Of a stretch of 40,326 bases of DNA, positions 23,028 through 30,674 are shown in pieces. Below the pieces are notes generated by a model that did not search any database, was not told the origin of the DNA, and saw only the letters and a list, made by a program, of their open reading frames with translations. The position numbers and the translations under genes were made by a program. Source of the stretch: an uncultured Verrucomicrobiota bacterium (GTDB lineage: Bacteria; Verrucomicrobiota; Kiritimatiellia; RFP12; UBA3636); contig CAMNCG010000007.1 of assembly GCA_946534105.1 (NCBI GenBank), forward strand, positions 1 to 40,326. Direction: 5' to 3'. Position 1 is the stretch's first letter; every line of letters begins with the position of its first letter.

Positions 23028-25285
23028 TTTGGAGCCACTTTGCGGCTGGAGAACTCTTCCCATTCCCCTTCCCCGCGGTCTCCTGGGCGTATGAGCGCGT
23101 GGAGAGGCGCCGGCGGCGTCCAGACTTCGCCCGGGGCGAGGACGAGCTGGCGTGCGCCGAGGATGCCTCGGCCGGACAGCGTGAAGCGCACGGCGGAGCG
23201 GCGGGCGGCGCCTTCGCCGGCTTCGAAGTCGATGGCGGCGATGAACGGGGAGTCGCTGAGCGCGCCGAGTGTGCGCCCTGTGGCGCGGTCGATCCAGGCG
23301 CGGGTGACGTGCGGGCGGTGCACGAAGCCGGGGCGCGGCGCCTTGGGCGGAACGGTCGCCTCCGGCAGCGGCGCGTCGGGCAGCAGCGCGATTTCGGTGA
23401 TTTCGAGCGCCTCGCCGCCCGTGTTTTCAACATGGCGCACGTCGACGTGGAGGCATGGACTCTCCGGCGCGACGGTGACGTCGAGCCCCATCCGCGCGAC
23501 GCCGAGGTCGCAGTCGAGCGACAGCGTGCCGCGCCCCTCCGTCGTTTCGCGCCAGGCGGCGTCGAGGACCCGCGCCGCGCGATGCGTCTTCTGCTCGTAG
23601 CCGTCCGGGTTCTTCGGGTCGAAGACGCCGCGGACCGCCATTTCGGCGGAGAGGGTGCCGTAGTCCGCGCCGCGCCAAGAGAGGCCGAACAATGTTTTTA
23701 ACACAGAGACACGGAGACTCGGAGACACAGAGGACTCGGACGTCTCCGTGCCTCTGCGTCTCTGTGTCTCTGTGTTGAAAATCTCCCCGCGCAGTTCAAG
23801 TCCCTCCGCGTTTGTCACGCGCCAGTTGTTGCCATCGCGGTCGAACGAGGGCACCGGGAGGCCCCCCGGCGCGACCGGCAGGTATTCGGCGTCCAGCCGG
23901 TCTTCCGTCAGGAGCGGCGTCCCCGGCGGCGGGACGAGCGGTCCGCGCGTGGCGATCGCGCGGCGCCACTCGTCGAAGCCGAGACCATCCCGGCGCTGGA
24001 TCGCGGCGAACGCCTGCGTGAGTTCCGCGTATTCCCTTCCGTCCTCGCGCACGAGACCGTAGTTGGAGTCCTCGGGGAAGCGGTAGCTGATGCCCTTGGC
24101 GGGCATGTCCACCCACATGAAGTAGTCGTAGCCGACGACCCAGGGGCACGACAGCACCGAGCGGGCGTAGAGCGCCGAGGCCCAGGCGCGCTCGGCCTGC
24201 GTGTCGAAGCGCTTGCCGACGCCGCGCAGACATGGAAGCCCCGAATCGAAGGCCGGGAAGCTCCATTCCGTGAGCATGATCGGGCGACCCGATAGCTCGC
24301 CGAGCTTCGTGAGCGTTTCGGCGATCGGGTAGTAGCGGTCGCGGAAGGAGAGAAGCATCTCGTTGCGGTCGGGAACCGGGACCGCGTAGCCGTTGATGCT
24401 CACGATGTCGCAGTATTTGCCCGCCGCGCGGAAGACCTCGTCGGGATAGACGGTTCCGGCGAAGCGGCAGCCGAGGACGAGGTGGTTCGGGTCGTGGCGC
24501 CGGATGGCCTCCGTGGTGATCTCAAAATACCGCTCCGCGACGAATTCGACGAAGGCCATGCGCACGGGAATCGGGATGTCGTCGCCCGCCTTCAGCCCGC
24601 GTTCGGCGAGGAAGGCGTCGAGGGCGGCGCGCGCCGTATTGCCGGCGGGCTTGGCGCAGGCGTTGTCGAAGAGCCCCCAGGCGCCGGCGGGGCCGCCCCG
24701 GCGGGCCTCCCAAGCGAGCTCGTTGTCGATGAAGTAGCCCAGTACCTCCGGGTCGTCGCGGTTGGGGACGCAGGCCTTTTCCGCCTCGCGGTCGCAATGT
24801 TCGGCGAAATCGGGGTGGAAGACGTTCGGGAAGGCGGTGCCCGGGGTGTGGAGGTTGTCGGAAAGCCAGTGTTCCCCGTCGTCCTTCTCGCCGGTGGCCG
24901 AGTCGCCCAGCGCGAGAAAGACGCAGCGGCCGAGTCCGGACCCCTTGAACCGGCTGTTGTCGCAACCGGCGCCGAGGCCGTTGAAGCCCCAGGAGCGGAG
25001 GCGCTCCGCCGTATTGGTCGCCCAGGCGTCGCGGGAGCCGAACTGGCGCTCGTTCGTTTCGCGGTAGTGCTTGCGGTTGCCGTCCGCCTCGCAGCGGAAG
25101 CCGTCGAACTTCACGTGATCGACGCCGAGCCAGACGGTCGGCTCCCCGGCGGGATCGACGAGGCGCCACGCGCCGGCGGCGTCGCATTCGACGCGGTAGA
25201 AGCCGGCGCCGCCGGCGCTGGCGGACGTGGCCGCAAGCGCCAGCAGCGCAGTGACGAGTGACGAATGACGAGTGACGCGAGACAT
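23024..25285 (-). CDS. Secreted clan GH-A glycoside hydrolase (agarase-like barrel)
   Basis: 753 residues with a signal peptide (hydrophobic LVTALLALAATSASA). The barrel (about 25-450) shows WLGVDHVKFDGFRCEA, ERLRSWGFNGLG, a probable acid/base in GYFIDNELAW and a probable nucleophile in PIMLTEWSFPAF, a pattern seen in GH50/GH86-like and GH2-like agarases and related enzymes. The C-terminal 300 residues are beta-sandwich. A palindromic ACACAGAG-type element (23700-23777) adds about 25 residues at the barrel/sandwich border, and a 7-bp tandem repeat encodes the n-region of the signal peptide. The stop overlaps the next gene's ATG. The exact family is uncertain; a secreted endo-acting enzyme is the best guess. 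Confidence 0.7.
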   Translation of the reverse strand: MSRVTRHSSLVTALLALAATSASAGGAGFYRVECDAAGAWRLVDPAGEPTVWLGVDHVKFDGFRCEADGNRKHYRETNERQFGSRDAWATNTAERLRSWGFNGLGAGCDNSRFKGSGLGRCVFLALGDSATGEKDDGEHWLSDNLHTPGTAFPNVFHPDFAEHCDREAEKACVPNRDDPEVLGYFIDNELAWEARRGGPAGAWGLFDNACAKPAGNTARAALDAFLAERGLKAGDDIPIPVRMAFVEFVAERYFEITTEAIRRHDPNHLVLGCRFAGTVYPDEVFRAAGKYCDIVSINGYAVPVPDRNEMLLSFRDRYYPIAETLTKLGELSGRPIMLTEWSFPAFDSGLPCLRGVGKRFDTQAERAWASALYARSVLSCPWVVGYDYFMWVDMPAKGISYRFPEDSNYGLVREDGREYAELTQAFAAIQRRDGLGFDEWRRAIATRGPLVPPPGTPLLTEDRLDAEYLPVAPGGLPVPSFDRDGNNWRVTNAEGLELRGEIFNTETQRRRGTETSESSVSPSLRVSVLKTLFGLSWRGADYGTLSAEMAVRGVFDPKNPDGYEQKTHRAARVLDAAWRETTEGRGTLSLDCDLGVARMGLDVTVAPESPCLHVDVRHVENTGGEALEITEIALLPDAPLPEATVPPKAPRPGFVHRPHVTRAWIDRATGRTLGALSDSPFIAAIDFEAGEGAARRSAVRFTLSGRGILGARQLVLAPGEVWTPPAPLHALIRPGDRGEGEWEEFSSRKVAPK
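23700..23777. repeat. Long inverted repeat of ACACAGAG/CTCTGTGT type within a coding sequence
   Basis: The left arm from 23700 consists of iterated ACACAGAG/ACACGGAG units. The right arm, ending at 23777, is its complement (CTCCGTG, CTCTGCGTCTCTGTG, CTCTGTGTTGAA). On the gene strand it encodes a polar peptide beginning NTETQRRRGTET and ending SLRVSVLK. A peptide of this composition is familiar as the product of a widespread dispersed palindrome in many environmental genomes (recall, not a search). Confidence 0.85.
25251..25281. repeat. 7-bp tandem repeat (GTGACGA-like) encoding part of a signal peptide
   Basis: About four units of GTGACGA/ATGACGA in a row. On the gene strand they encode RVTRHSSLVT immediately after the start Met. 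The rest of the signal peptide (hydrophobic core) follows directly. Confidence 0.7.
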
Positions 25286-25308
25286 GAGAAGAGTGAAGAG
25301 GGATCAGC

Positions 25309-25350
25309 TTACCGGATTCCCCTGACGATCACGCCGAGATCGGCCGCCAC
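25309..25350 (-). pseudogene. 3'-terminal remnant of a polysaccharide deacetylase gene
   Basis: In the 88-bp gap between two glycosidase genes the minus strand reads AADLGVIVRGIR then a stop. The last codons of the intact deacetylase fusion at 17770 read ADGLGVVVRGIR, and the DNA also matches closely (CGGATTCCCC, then ACGA-CACGCCGAG). Only about 12 codons remain. The simplest reading is that a deacetylase once followed the glycosidase at 25374 and was deleted. Confidence 0.65.
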
Positions 25351-25373
25351 TGTGAACCGCGGAGTGCGTTTTG

Positions 25374-28049
25374 TCAACGAGCGGGTTTCAGAATGGAGAG
25401 GTTGCGGATCCAGAAGGTGAGCCGCATTCCGGCGGGGTTGGCGCCAATGCGGACTGCATCCACCTCGCCGAGGTTCGGGCAGGCGGAGAGCTCGACATAG
25501 CGCCGCTCCCAGGTGCCGACGGGCGGCGTGTAGGAGAGCCACTCGGCCGATGAGCCGCCCTTTTCCCCGCGCACAAGCATGAAATTGGCGGCTCCGAAGT
25601 TGTTCTCGATCTTGTCCTGCGCGGATTTCACCTCGAACGAGGCGCGTGTCGCGCCATCGAGGGCTCCGGGAGAAAGCGCCAGCACGGGGTAGAACCACCG
25701 ACCGACGCCGGACGTCTTCCACTCAACCTCAAAGCGGATCGCCTGCTCGGCCTCGTCCCATGCCACGGAGTAGGTGTTGGCGGAGTCGTTGCGGGTCCAC
25801 TTGGCAGGGTTGCTCCAGTCGATCGGCTCGCTCTCGCACGATTCGAGAAACGCCTTCTCGAAAATCACCGGCATGGAGAGGCGTGATGCTTCGCGGCCGT
25901 TGAACAGCCCGCGAAGCACGAGCGTCGTTGTCGCGGAGACCGCTGCGCCCGAAACCACTGGGCGCAGCACACAGTCGAACTCGGCGGAGCCGAAAGGCGG
26001 AAGGACGATGGGCTCGGCCGACAGACCTTCGAGGAATGCGCCGGCGGCCTCGACGATGCCGGTCTGCGCCGCATCGGAGAAGTTCCAGGCCTGGACGCGG
26101 AGATGGGGCTCATCGCCCTTGGCCACCGCAAGCGTCTTGTTGTTGGAAATCTCGAAGTCGCCGGGATCGAGGATCACACGGAAGATGACGGCGGGGGCGT
26201 ACTCCGCGAACTCCGCGTGAGAGACTCCCCCCTGCCGCTCCGCGACATCCCCCCTCACGGAGGGGGGCAGCGAGGCGGTCTCCGCGTGCAGGCCATGCAC
26301 ACCCGCGACATACGCGGGAAACCGCGTGGCGGGCAGGTGGAGGGCTCCATCCTCTCCGCGTGTGATGGTGGAGACACTGCCGCAAAGATCGACGAGGCGC
26401 AGCGGTTCACCCGTCGGCGTGGCCGAATCGACGACCCACTCGCGCGCAAGGTCTGGCTCCGGGCGGACGACGGTGGTGTTGTCGTCGGTGGCGGTGTCGA
26501 TCGGGGACACGGACCAGAAGGCGACGGTCTGCGAGCCGTCGGCGTGTTCGTAGAGGTAGGCGCGGATGCCGGGGGGCGTCTCCATCGCGCCCAGGAGGCG
26601 GGCGTCGCCGACTTCGCGCGTGATGGTCGCGAGGGCTGCGTATGCGGGCTTCGCGGTGCCGTCGCGCCGGATGAGCCCCCAGTCCTTGCCGCCGCCGCGC
26701 TCGTTGTATGCCGCGAGAACGAAGGCGAACTCCCGCTCCACGCCCTCCATCTGCATGGCAATCGCGGATTTTGGAAAGAACTCCGCAACCACCAGCTCCT
26801 GTTCGGGGGAGTGGGCCTTCATCCCCTTGCGGACGCTGTCGTTCGTCGCCGGACCCTCGAAGTTGGTACCTATTTCCGTGATCCAGATCGGCTTGTCCTC
26901 GGCTCCGACACGCCCCAGCGCCTCGCGAATCGTGCGCACGAAGGCGGGGTAGTGCGACGGTGAGTAGTACGTGTGGTAGTTGAAGGCGTCGAAGTAGGGC
27001 GCGGCGTCGTTTTCGAGGAACAATTTGACAAACAGGCCATTTGGCGCGGTGCAGAACCCGGCGCAGAGGACGGGTGTCTGCGGCCGCCCCGCCCTGAAGC
27101 CGAGGCTGGCGGCCTTGAACGCGGAGGCATAGTCCCAGGCCGGCGCCAGAAGGAAGCCGATGTCGGGCTCGTTGAAGAACTCCCAGTCCGCGATGGTGTC
27201 GCCGAATGCGGCGGCGATGTCGCGGCAGGAGCGGTAGAGGACGCCGAGGTCGGTGGGAAGTGTCCTCGGGCTGTTGTCGCAGGCCCAGCCGGGCGTTCCG
27301 TAGAAGAGTCCGGAGACGCCGATGCCGCGGTCGCGGAAAAGGGCCGCGTTCGCGGCAAGTTTCACACAGTCTGGCGCGGCGTCCGGGTTCGGCTGCATTC
27401 GCGCCCAGTTGTGGCGGCCCCGCACATGCGTGAAGCCGGCGAGGGCCGCCAGGTCGGCGACGGTGCGGATGGCGTCGCCGTCGTTCCAGGGGCAGTCCTG
27501 TTGCCGGAAGAGCTCGTCGATGGCGCAGTCGGCGCCGAAGAACGAGCCGCGTGGCGGCTCGTTCGGCAAGGGACGGGGGGCCATGCCCCCCGCGCCCCCC
27601 GTGGATGCGCCCTCAGCGCCCTTCGTGGATGCGCCCTCAGCGCCCTTCGTGGATGCGCCCTCAGCGCCCTTCGTGGATGCGCCCTCAGCGCCCCCCGTGG
27701 ATGCGCCCCTCGCCTTCCCCGAAAGCCGTGGCGCCACCACGGCCAGCGTGGCGAGGCTTGCTGTTGTACGCTTGCTGTCTTCCATCATCCGATAGTAGCC
27801 GGTCGGGAGCGGCGGTAGCTCTGCCTGTCCCGCCTCGTCGAATGCACCGGCGACGCCGGTGTCACGGCCGCGCCAGTCCACAAGCCGCCATGCGGCGCCT
27901 GGCTCGCCGCCGCTTGCGGCGACATGTGTGCCCTCCACGGCGACATGGCCGGGGGCGTCGAAAAGGACGGCCGCATGCGCTGAATCGGAGACGATAAAGG
28001 CCGCCGCAACCAGTGGAGAGAGACGGAAAGAGGCGAAGAACGGTTTCAT
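25374..28049 (-). CDS. Secreted clan GH-A glycosidase (GH39/GH30-like) with C-terminal beta-sandwich domains
   Basis: 891 residues from ATG 28049, which gives a clean signal peptide (MKPFFASFRLSPLVAAAF then SAHA). An N-terminal sandwich of about 100 residues leads to a repeat-encoded linker of eight-residue GAEGASTK units, then the barrel: HVRGRHNWARMQ, acid/base Glu in WEFFNEPDIGF, nucleophile Glu in WITEIGTNFEG. C-terminal domains from about residue 500 include a carbohydrate-binding-like sandwich ending LTFWIRNLSIL. It starts 74 bp after the surface protein, beyond a strong hairpin that may lower its expression. A second palindrome-encoded stretch (SLPPSVRGDVAERQGG) lies between domains. 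Substrate is unknown. Confidence 0.75.
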   Translation of the reverse strand: MKPFFASFRLSPLVAAAFIVSDSAHAAVLFDAPGHVAVEGTHVAASGGEPGAAWRLVDWRGRDTGVAGAFDEAGQAELPPLPTGYYRMMEDSKRTTASLATLAVVAPRLSGKARGASTGGAEGASTKGAEGASTKGAEGASTKGAEGASTGGAGGMAPRPLPNEPPRGSFFGADCAIDELFRQQDCPWNDGDAIRTVADLAALAGFTHVRGRHNWARMQPNPDAAPDCVKLAANAALFRDRGIGVSGLFYGTPGWACDNSPRTLPTDLGVLYRSCRDIAAAFGDTIADWEFFNEPDIGFLLAPAWDYASAFKAASLGFRAGRPQTPVLCAGFCTAPNGLFVKLFLENDAAPYFDAFNYHTYYSPSHYPAFVRTIREALGRVGAEDKPIWITEIGTNFEGPATNDSVRKGMKAHSPEQELVVAEFFPKSAIAMQMEGVEREFAFVLAAYNERGGGKDWGLIRRDGTAKPAYAALATITREVGDARLLGAMETPPGIRAYLYEHADGSQTVAFWSVSPIDTATDDNTTVVRPEPDLAREWVVDSATPTGEPLRLVDLCGSVSTITRGEDGALHLPATRFPAYVAGVHGLHAETASLPPSVRGDVAERQGGVSHAEFAEYAPAVIFRVILDPGDFEISNNKTLAVAKGDEPHLRVQAWNFSDAAQTGIVEAAGAFLEGLSAEPIVLPPFGSAEFDCVLRPVVSGAAVSATTTLVLRGLFNGREASRLSMPVIFEKAFLESCESEPIDWSNPAKWTRNDSANTYSVAWDEAEQAIRFEVEWKTSGVGRWFYPVLALSPGALDGATRASFEVKSAQDKIENNFGAANFMLVRGEKGGSSAEWLSYTPPVGTWERRYVELSACPNLGEVDAVRIGANPAGMRLTFWIRNLSILKPAR
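26203..26270. repeat. Palindrome-rich insertion-like element with CCCCCCTC-ACG-GAGGGGGG hairpin
   Basis: A perfect 8-bp stem with a 3-base loop (26249-26267) is preceded by a second C-run (CTCCCCCCTGCC) and by direct repeats of ACTCCGCG. It encodes SLPPSVRGDVAERQGGVSH between HGLHAETA and PAVIFRVIL. Confidence 0.55.
27540..27711. repeat. Two perfect hairpins followed by five tandem 24-bp repeats, in frame
   Basis: An 11-bp stem with loop GTG spans 27540-27564 (GAACGAGCCGC and its complement). A 7-bp stem GGGGGGC-CAT-GCCCCCC spans 27575-27591. Five 24-bp units follow from 27592 to 27711; the three inner ones are identical, and the two outer ones differ by CC for TT in one place. They encode GAEGASTK repeats on the gene strand, forming a flexible linker before the catalytic barrel. 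Confidence 0.88.
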
Positions 28050-28081
28050 GATGCCAATACCCACGGATTCTCGACAAATAT

Positions 28082-28109
28082 GCGTCCTGTGCGGCATCGC
28101 ACAGGACGC
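28082..28109 (-). terminator. Strong hairpin after the surface-protein gene (partial terminator or attenuator)
   Basis: Perfect 12-bp stem GCGTCCTGTGCG with loop GCAT, 13 bp after the stop at 28123 on the minus strand, followed by the T-rich ATATTTGTC but not a full T-run. It lies between the surface-protein gene and the glycosidase gene, so it may reduce read-through or protect the upstream mRNA end. Confidence 0.6.
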
Positions 28110-28122
28110 GATAGCGCGAAGA

Positions 28123-30531
28123 CTACCGCACGATGATCGTGAAGGGCGAGGTGTAGCGGAGCTGGACCAGCCCGTTCGCCGTGTCGTACCTGACGTGCCA
28201 GGTGTCGGGAAGGCCCGTCACGGAGGCGAACGGTGTGGTGAGGATCGCGCCGGTGCCAAGGCGTGCGATGGTGTAGGTGTAGTCCTTGTTGAGCTTCGTG
28301 CCGTTGTTCACATGGAGCACCATCTTGGTGAGATCGAGATCGGCTGGATAGCTGAGGCAGTCGCTGTTGCCCTGTGCATCAACGTCGATTTCGAGCGCCG
28401 TGCCGTCCGCGATGTTGATCGCGCCGCCGGAAATCGTCAGCGTTCCGAGGGCGTCCGCGCCCATGCCGGGGGCGATGGCCGAGGTGACGGAGAGTTGCGA
28501 TCCGGGTCTATTGAGTTCGCCGAATGTGCCGCTGCCCTCAATGCGGGCAAGGGTCTGGGCGTAGGTGTTCATGTAGAACGCCGCCCCGGCGGCAACGCGG
28601 GCAGTGCCGGTCGCCGGGATTACGCCAGCGTTGCCCAAGCGGAACCCGCCCTGCATGATGGTGAGCGGTCCGTTGAAGGTGTTCCCTGTGTTGAAGAGGG
28701 CGAAGGTGGAGCTGCCCCATTTGGTAACGCCGCCGTCGCTGGCCGCGCCGCTGATGAGGGCGGGGCGGAAATAGCAAATCACGTCGTTCGACACCACGAA
28801 TCCGCCTTCCTTGACAACCCACGACAGTCCGCTTGACGTATTGCTGAAACGGTTCCCGCCATCGGCGTTGACCGGGCAGTTGTGCGACTTATTGGTGTTG
28901 GCCCATTCAAGCATGCCGCCGTTGCAGTTCACCGTCGCCTTATGCCCAGAATGGTTCTCATGGATGTAGATGTCCCCAGTGACCCGTATGACGCCGCCGG
29001 TTTCGAGGTTGAGGACGGACTTCGAGGCATCGGTCCCTGCGGCGCCCGACATGCGGATCGAGCCGACATTCAGGCGGCCGCCGTTCCTGACGGTCGTGGT
29101 CGCCGCGGCGGAGTAGGCGTGGAGAAGCTCCCTTTCCTGCAAATCGACAAGGCCGCCGGAGATGGTCAGCGGCCCGCTCATCGTGGCGTACATACCGCTT
29201 CCCGTCGTCCTGACTTCGCTGTCAGAGACCGTCAGCGAGCCGCCGTTCTTGATATGGAGTGGCGACTTGTCGTTGTCGCCGGATCCGGTAGAACCCTGTA
29301 GAAGCGTCGTGCCGCTCGCGATGGTTGTCGGGACGCCCACGCGGAGGCGGCTGAGACGGTTCGTGCGGCCCGCGCCGGGGTCGAGGGTGACAGGGCCGGG
29401 GGACCGTGAATCGTATGCCACGGTGTAGAGATGCCCGTGTTCGGGGTTTTCGCAAGAAATCGCGCCCTTGACGGTCAACCGGGAGTTAGAGTTGTATCCA
29501 CTTATTTGGGCCGTTACGCCGTTGCCGATGCGGATGTTGCGATTGGCGCTGAGCGTCACGCTGCCGTGGGAGACGAGCTTCGAGGAGACGGTATTGGACG
29601 GGCACTCAAAGAAGATGTTGTCTTCCGGTGAAGCCGGTGTTTGTCCCAGGGTCTGGTTCGACTCGACGCCTACTGCCCCGCCAGTTCCGGCGATATGGAG
29701 GCCGCCACGAAATGTATTGGCGTAGTTTTGAAGGAAGAGATAGCCGGTGAGGTTGTCCGTGATGAGGCCGCCGTCTGTCGGCAGGTCGGTGTCGGTGCCA
29801 ATCGGGTAGGGAAGGTAAGTCCAGCTATTGGCGACACGCTCCGCGATGTGCATTCCGCCAGCGCCGAGGATGAGCTTTGGGCTTTTAAGTTCGACTTTTG
29901 TGGTGGACGAATGCGTGTGGAGCAGGGTGCCGCCGTTGAAGTAGATCGTGGGATGGTTGCTGTTGTTCAGGTTGCTTTTATTGAACGTGGCTCTGAAGGT
30001 TCCGCCCGTGAGGACCATCAACTTGCCGGCGTAGTCCCCGCTGAAGGGCGAGAACCAGGCGTCGAGGTAGCCGCCGTCGCCGACGGTGAACGTCCCGTTT
30101 CCGCCCTTCATGCGGAAGCCCCCGTCCGAAGTGGTGGCGGTGCAGTTCAGGCGGTTGTGGATGGTGAGGTTTCCGCCATCCGTGTCGACGATGTTGACCG
30201 TGACCGGACCTCCGGAAAGCGTGTGGTCGCCGCCGTAGATGTCAAGCTCCATGCCTTGGACGCCGTCGGCCGCGACCGTTATGTCCTTCGCGCCTTGCGC
30301 GTCGAAGCTCGGATTAGAGGAAGACGCATTGTTCACCCACGTCTTCCGGGCCGAGGTGGATGCGTCGGACGCCCAGTTGGCGGTCGAGGTGTCCCAGACG
30401 GGATTGTCCGCCGTGCCGCGCCAGTAGAAGTCGTCGGCCCCGGCATCGAGGGCGGCGGCCAGGGCGAGCGCAGCGCAGAAGCCGGGGATTCGTCCCGCTT
30501 TCGGGAAGGAGTCGAGAAGGGGTCCGTTCAT
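28123..30531 (-). CDS. Large exported beta-strand-repeat surface protein (autotransporter-associated repeats), locus 2
   Basis: 802 residues from ATG 30531, with AAGGA eight bases upstream. Signal peptide core CAALALAAALDAGA, then DDFYWRGTADNPVWDTSTANW, an opening typical of PVC proteins with autotransporter-associated beta-strand repeats. Most of the chain is Gly/Thr/Asn-rich beta-helix (GGTFRATFN, GGLHIAGTGGAV, KWGSSTFALFNTGNTFNGPLTIMQGGFRLGNAG, GTLTISGGAINIADG). No C-terminal outer-membrane barrel or PEP-CTERM tail is present; the chain ends PFTIIVR, comparable to ATVLYVR in the locus 1 protein. It lies between a XylR-like regulator and glycosidases. Probable role: extracellular or surface-attached scaffold or glycan contact; the anchor is unknown. 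Confidence 0.78.
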   Translation of the reverse strand: MNGPLLDSFPKAGRIPGFCAALALAAALDAGADDFYWRGTADNPVWDTSTANWASDASTSARKTWVNNASSSNPSFDAQGAKDITVAADGVQGMELDIYGGDHTLSGGPVTVNIVDTDGGNLTIHNRLNCTATTSDGGFRMKGGNGTFTVGDGGYLDAWFSPFSGDYAGKLMVLTGGTFRATFNKSNLNNSNHPTIYFNGGTLLHTHSSTTKVELKSPKLILGAGGMHIAERVANSWTYLPYPIGTDTDLPTDGGLITDNLTGYLFLQNYANTFRGGLHIAGTGGAVGVESNQTLGQTPASPEDNIFFECPSNTVSSKLVSHGSVTLSANRNIRIGNGVTAQISGYNSNSRLTVKGAISCENPEHGHLYTVAYDSRSPGPVTLDPGAGRTNRLSRLRVGVPTTIASGTTLLQGSTGSGDNDKSPLHIKNGGSLTVSDSEVRTTGSGMYATMSGPLTISGGLVDLQERELLHAYSAAATTTVRNGGRLNVGSIRMSGAAGTDASKSVLNLETGGVIRVTGDIYIHENHSGHKATVNCNGGMLEWANTNKSHNCPVNADGGNRFSNTSSGLSWVVKEGGFVVSNDVICYFRPALISGAASDGGVTKWGSSTFALFNTGNTFNGPLTIMQGGFRLGNAGVIPATGTARVAAGAAFYMNTYAQTLARIEGSGTFGELNRPGSQLSVTSAIAPGMGADALGTLTISGGAINIADGTALEIDVDAQGNSDCLSYPADLDLTKMVLHVNNGTKLNKDYTYTIARLGTGAILTTPFASVTGLPDTWHVRYDTANGLVQLRYTSPFTIIVR

Positions 30532-30616
30532 CGTTTTGTCCTTGGGGTTGTGTCGTTTGGGGAGCCGGGACGAAAGCCGGGGCGGGGGAGAAGCCCTCCG
30601 CCGGATCGCAACGTAA

Positions 30617-30674
30617 AATATACCGCCCTTCCGGATGAAAAAACGGACAAAACGAAAATCTATTTCCGGACAAA
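30617..30674 (-). promoter_or_regulatory. Promoter and direct-repeat operator of the locus 2 surface protein
   Basis: On the minus strand TATATT (30617-30622) serves as -10. Upstream are two identical CGGACAAA half-sites (plus-strand 30644-30651 and 30667-30674), 23 bp apart, with a weaker CGGATGAAA at 30632. Direct repeats about two helical turns apart, abutting the -35 position, are the classical layout for AraC/XylR activators. The adjacent regulator is the natural candidate. Confidence 0.6.

Noticed and set aside
27592-27711. Possible CRISPR array
   Set aside because: The 24-bp units are directly adjacent with no spacers, are in frame in a gene, and no cas genes are near.
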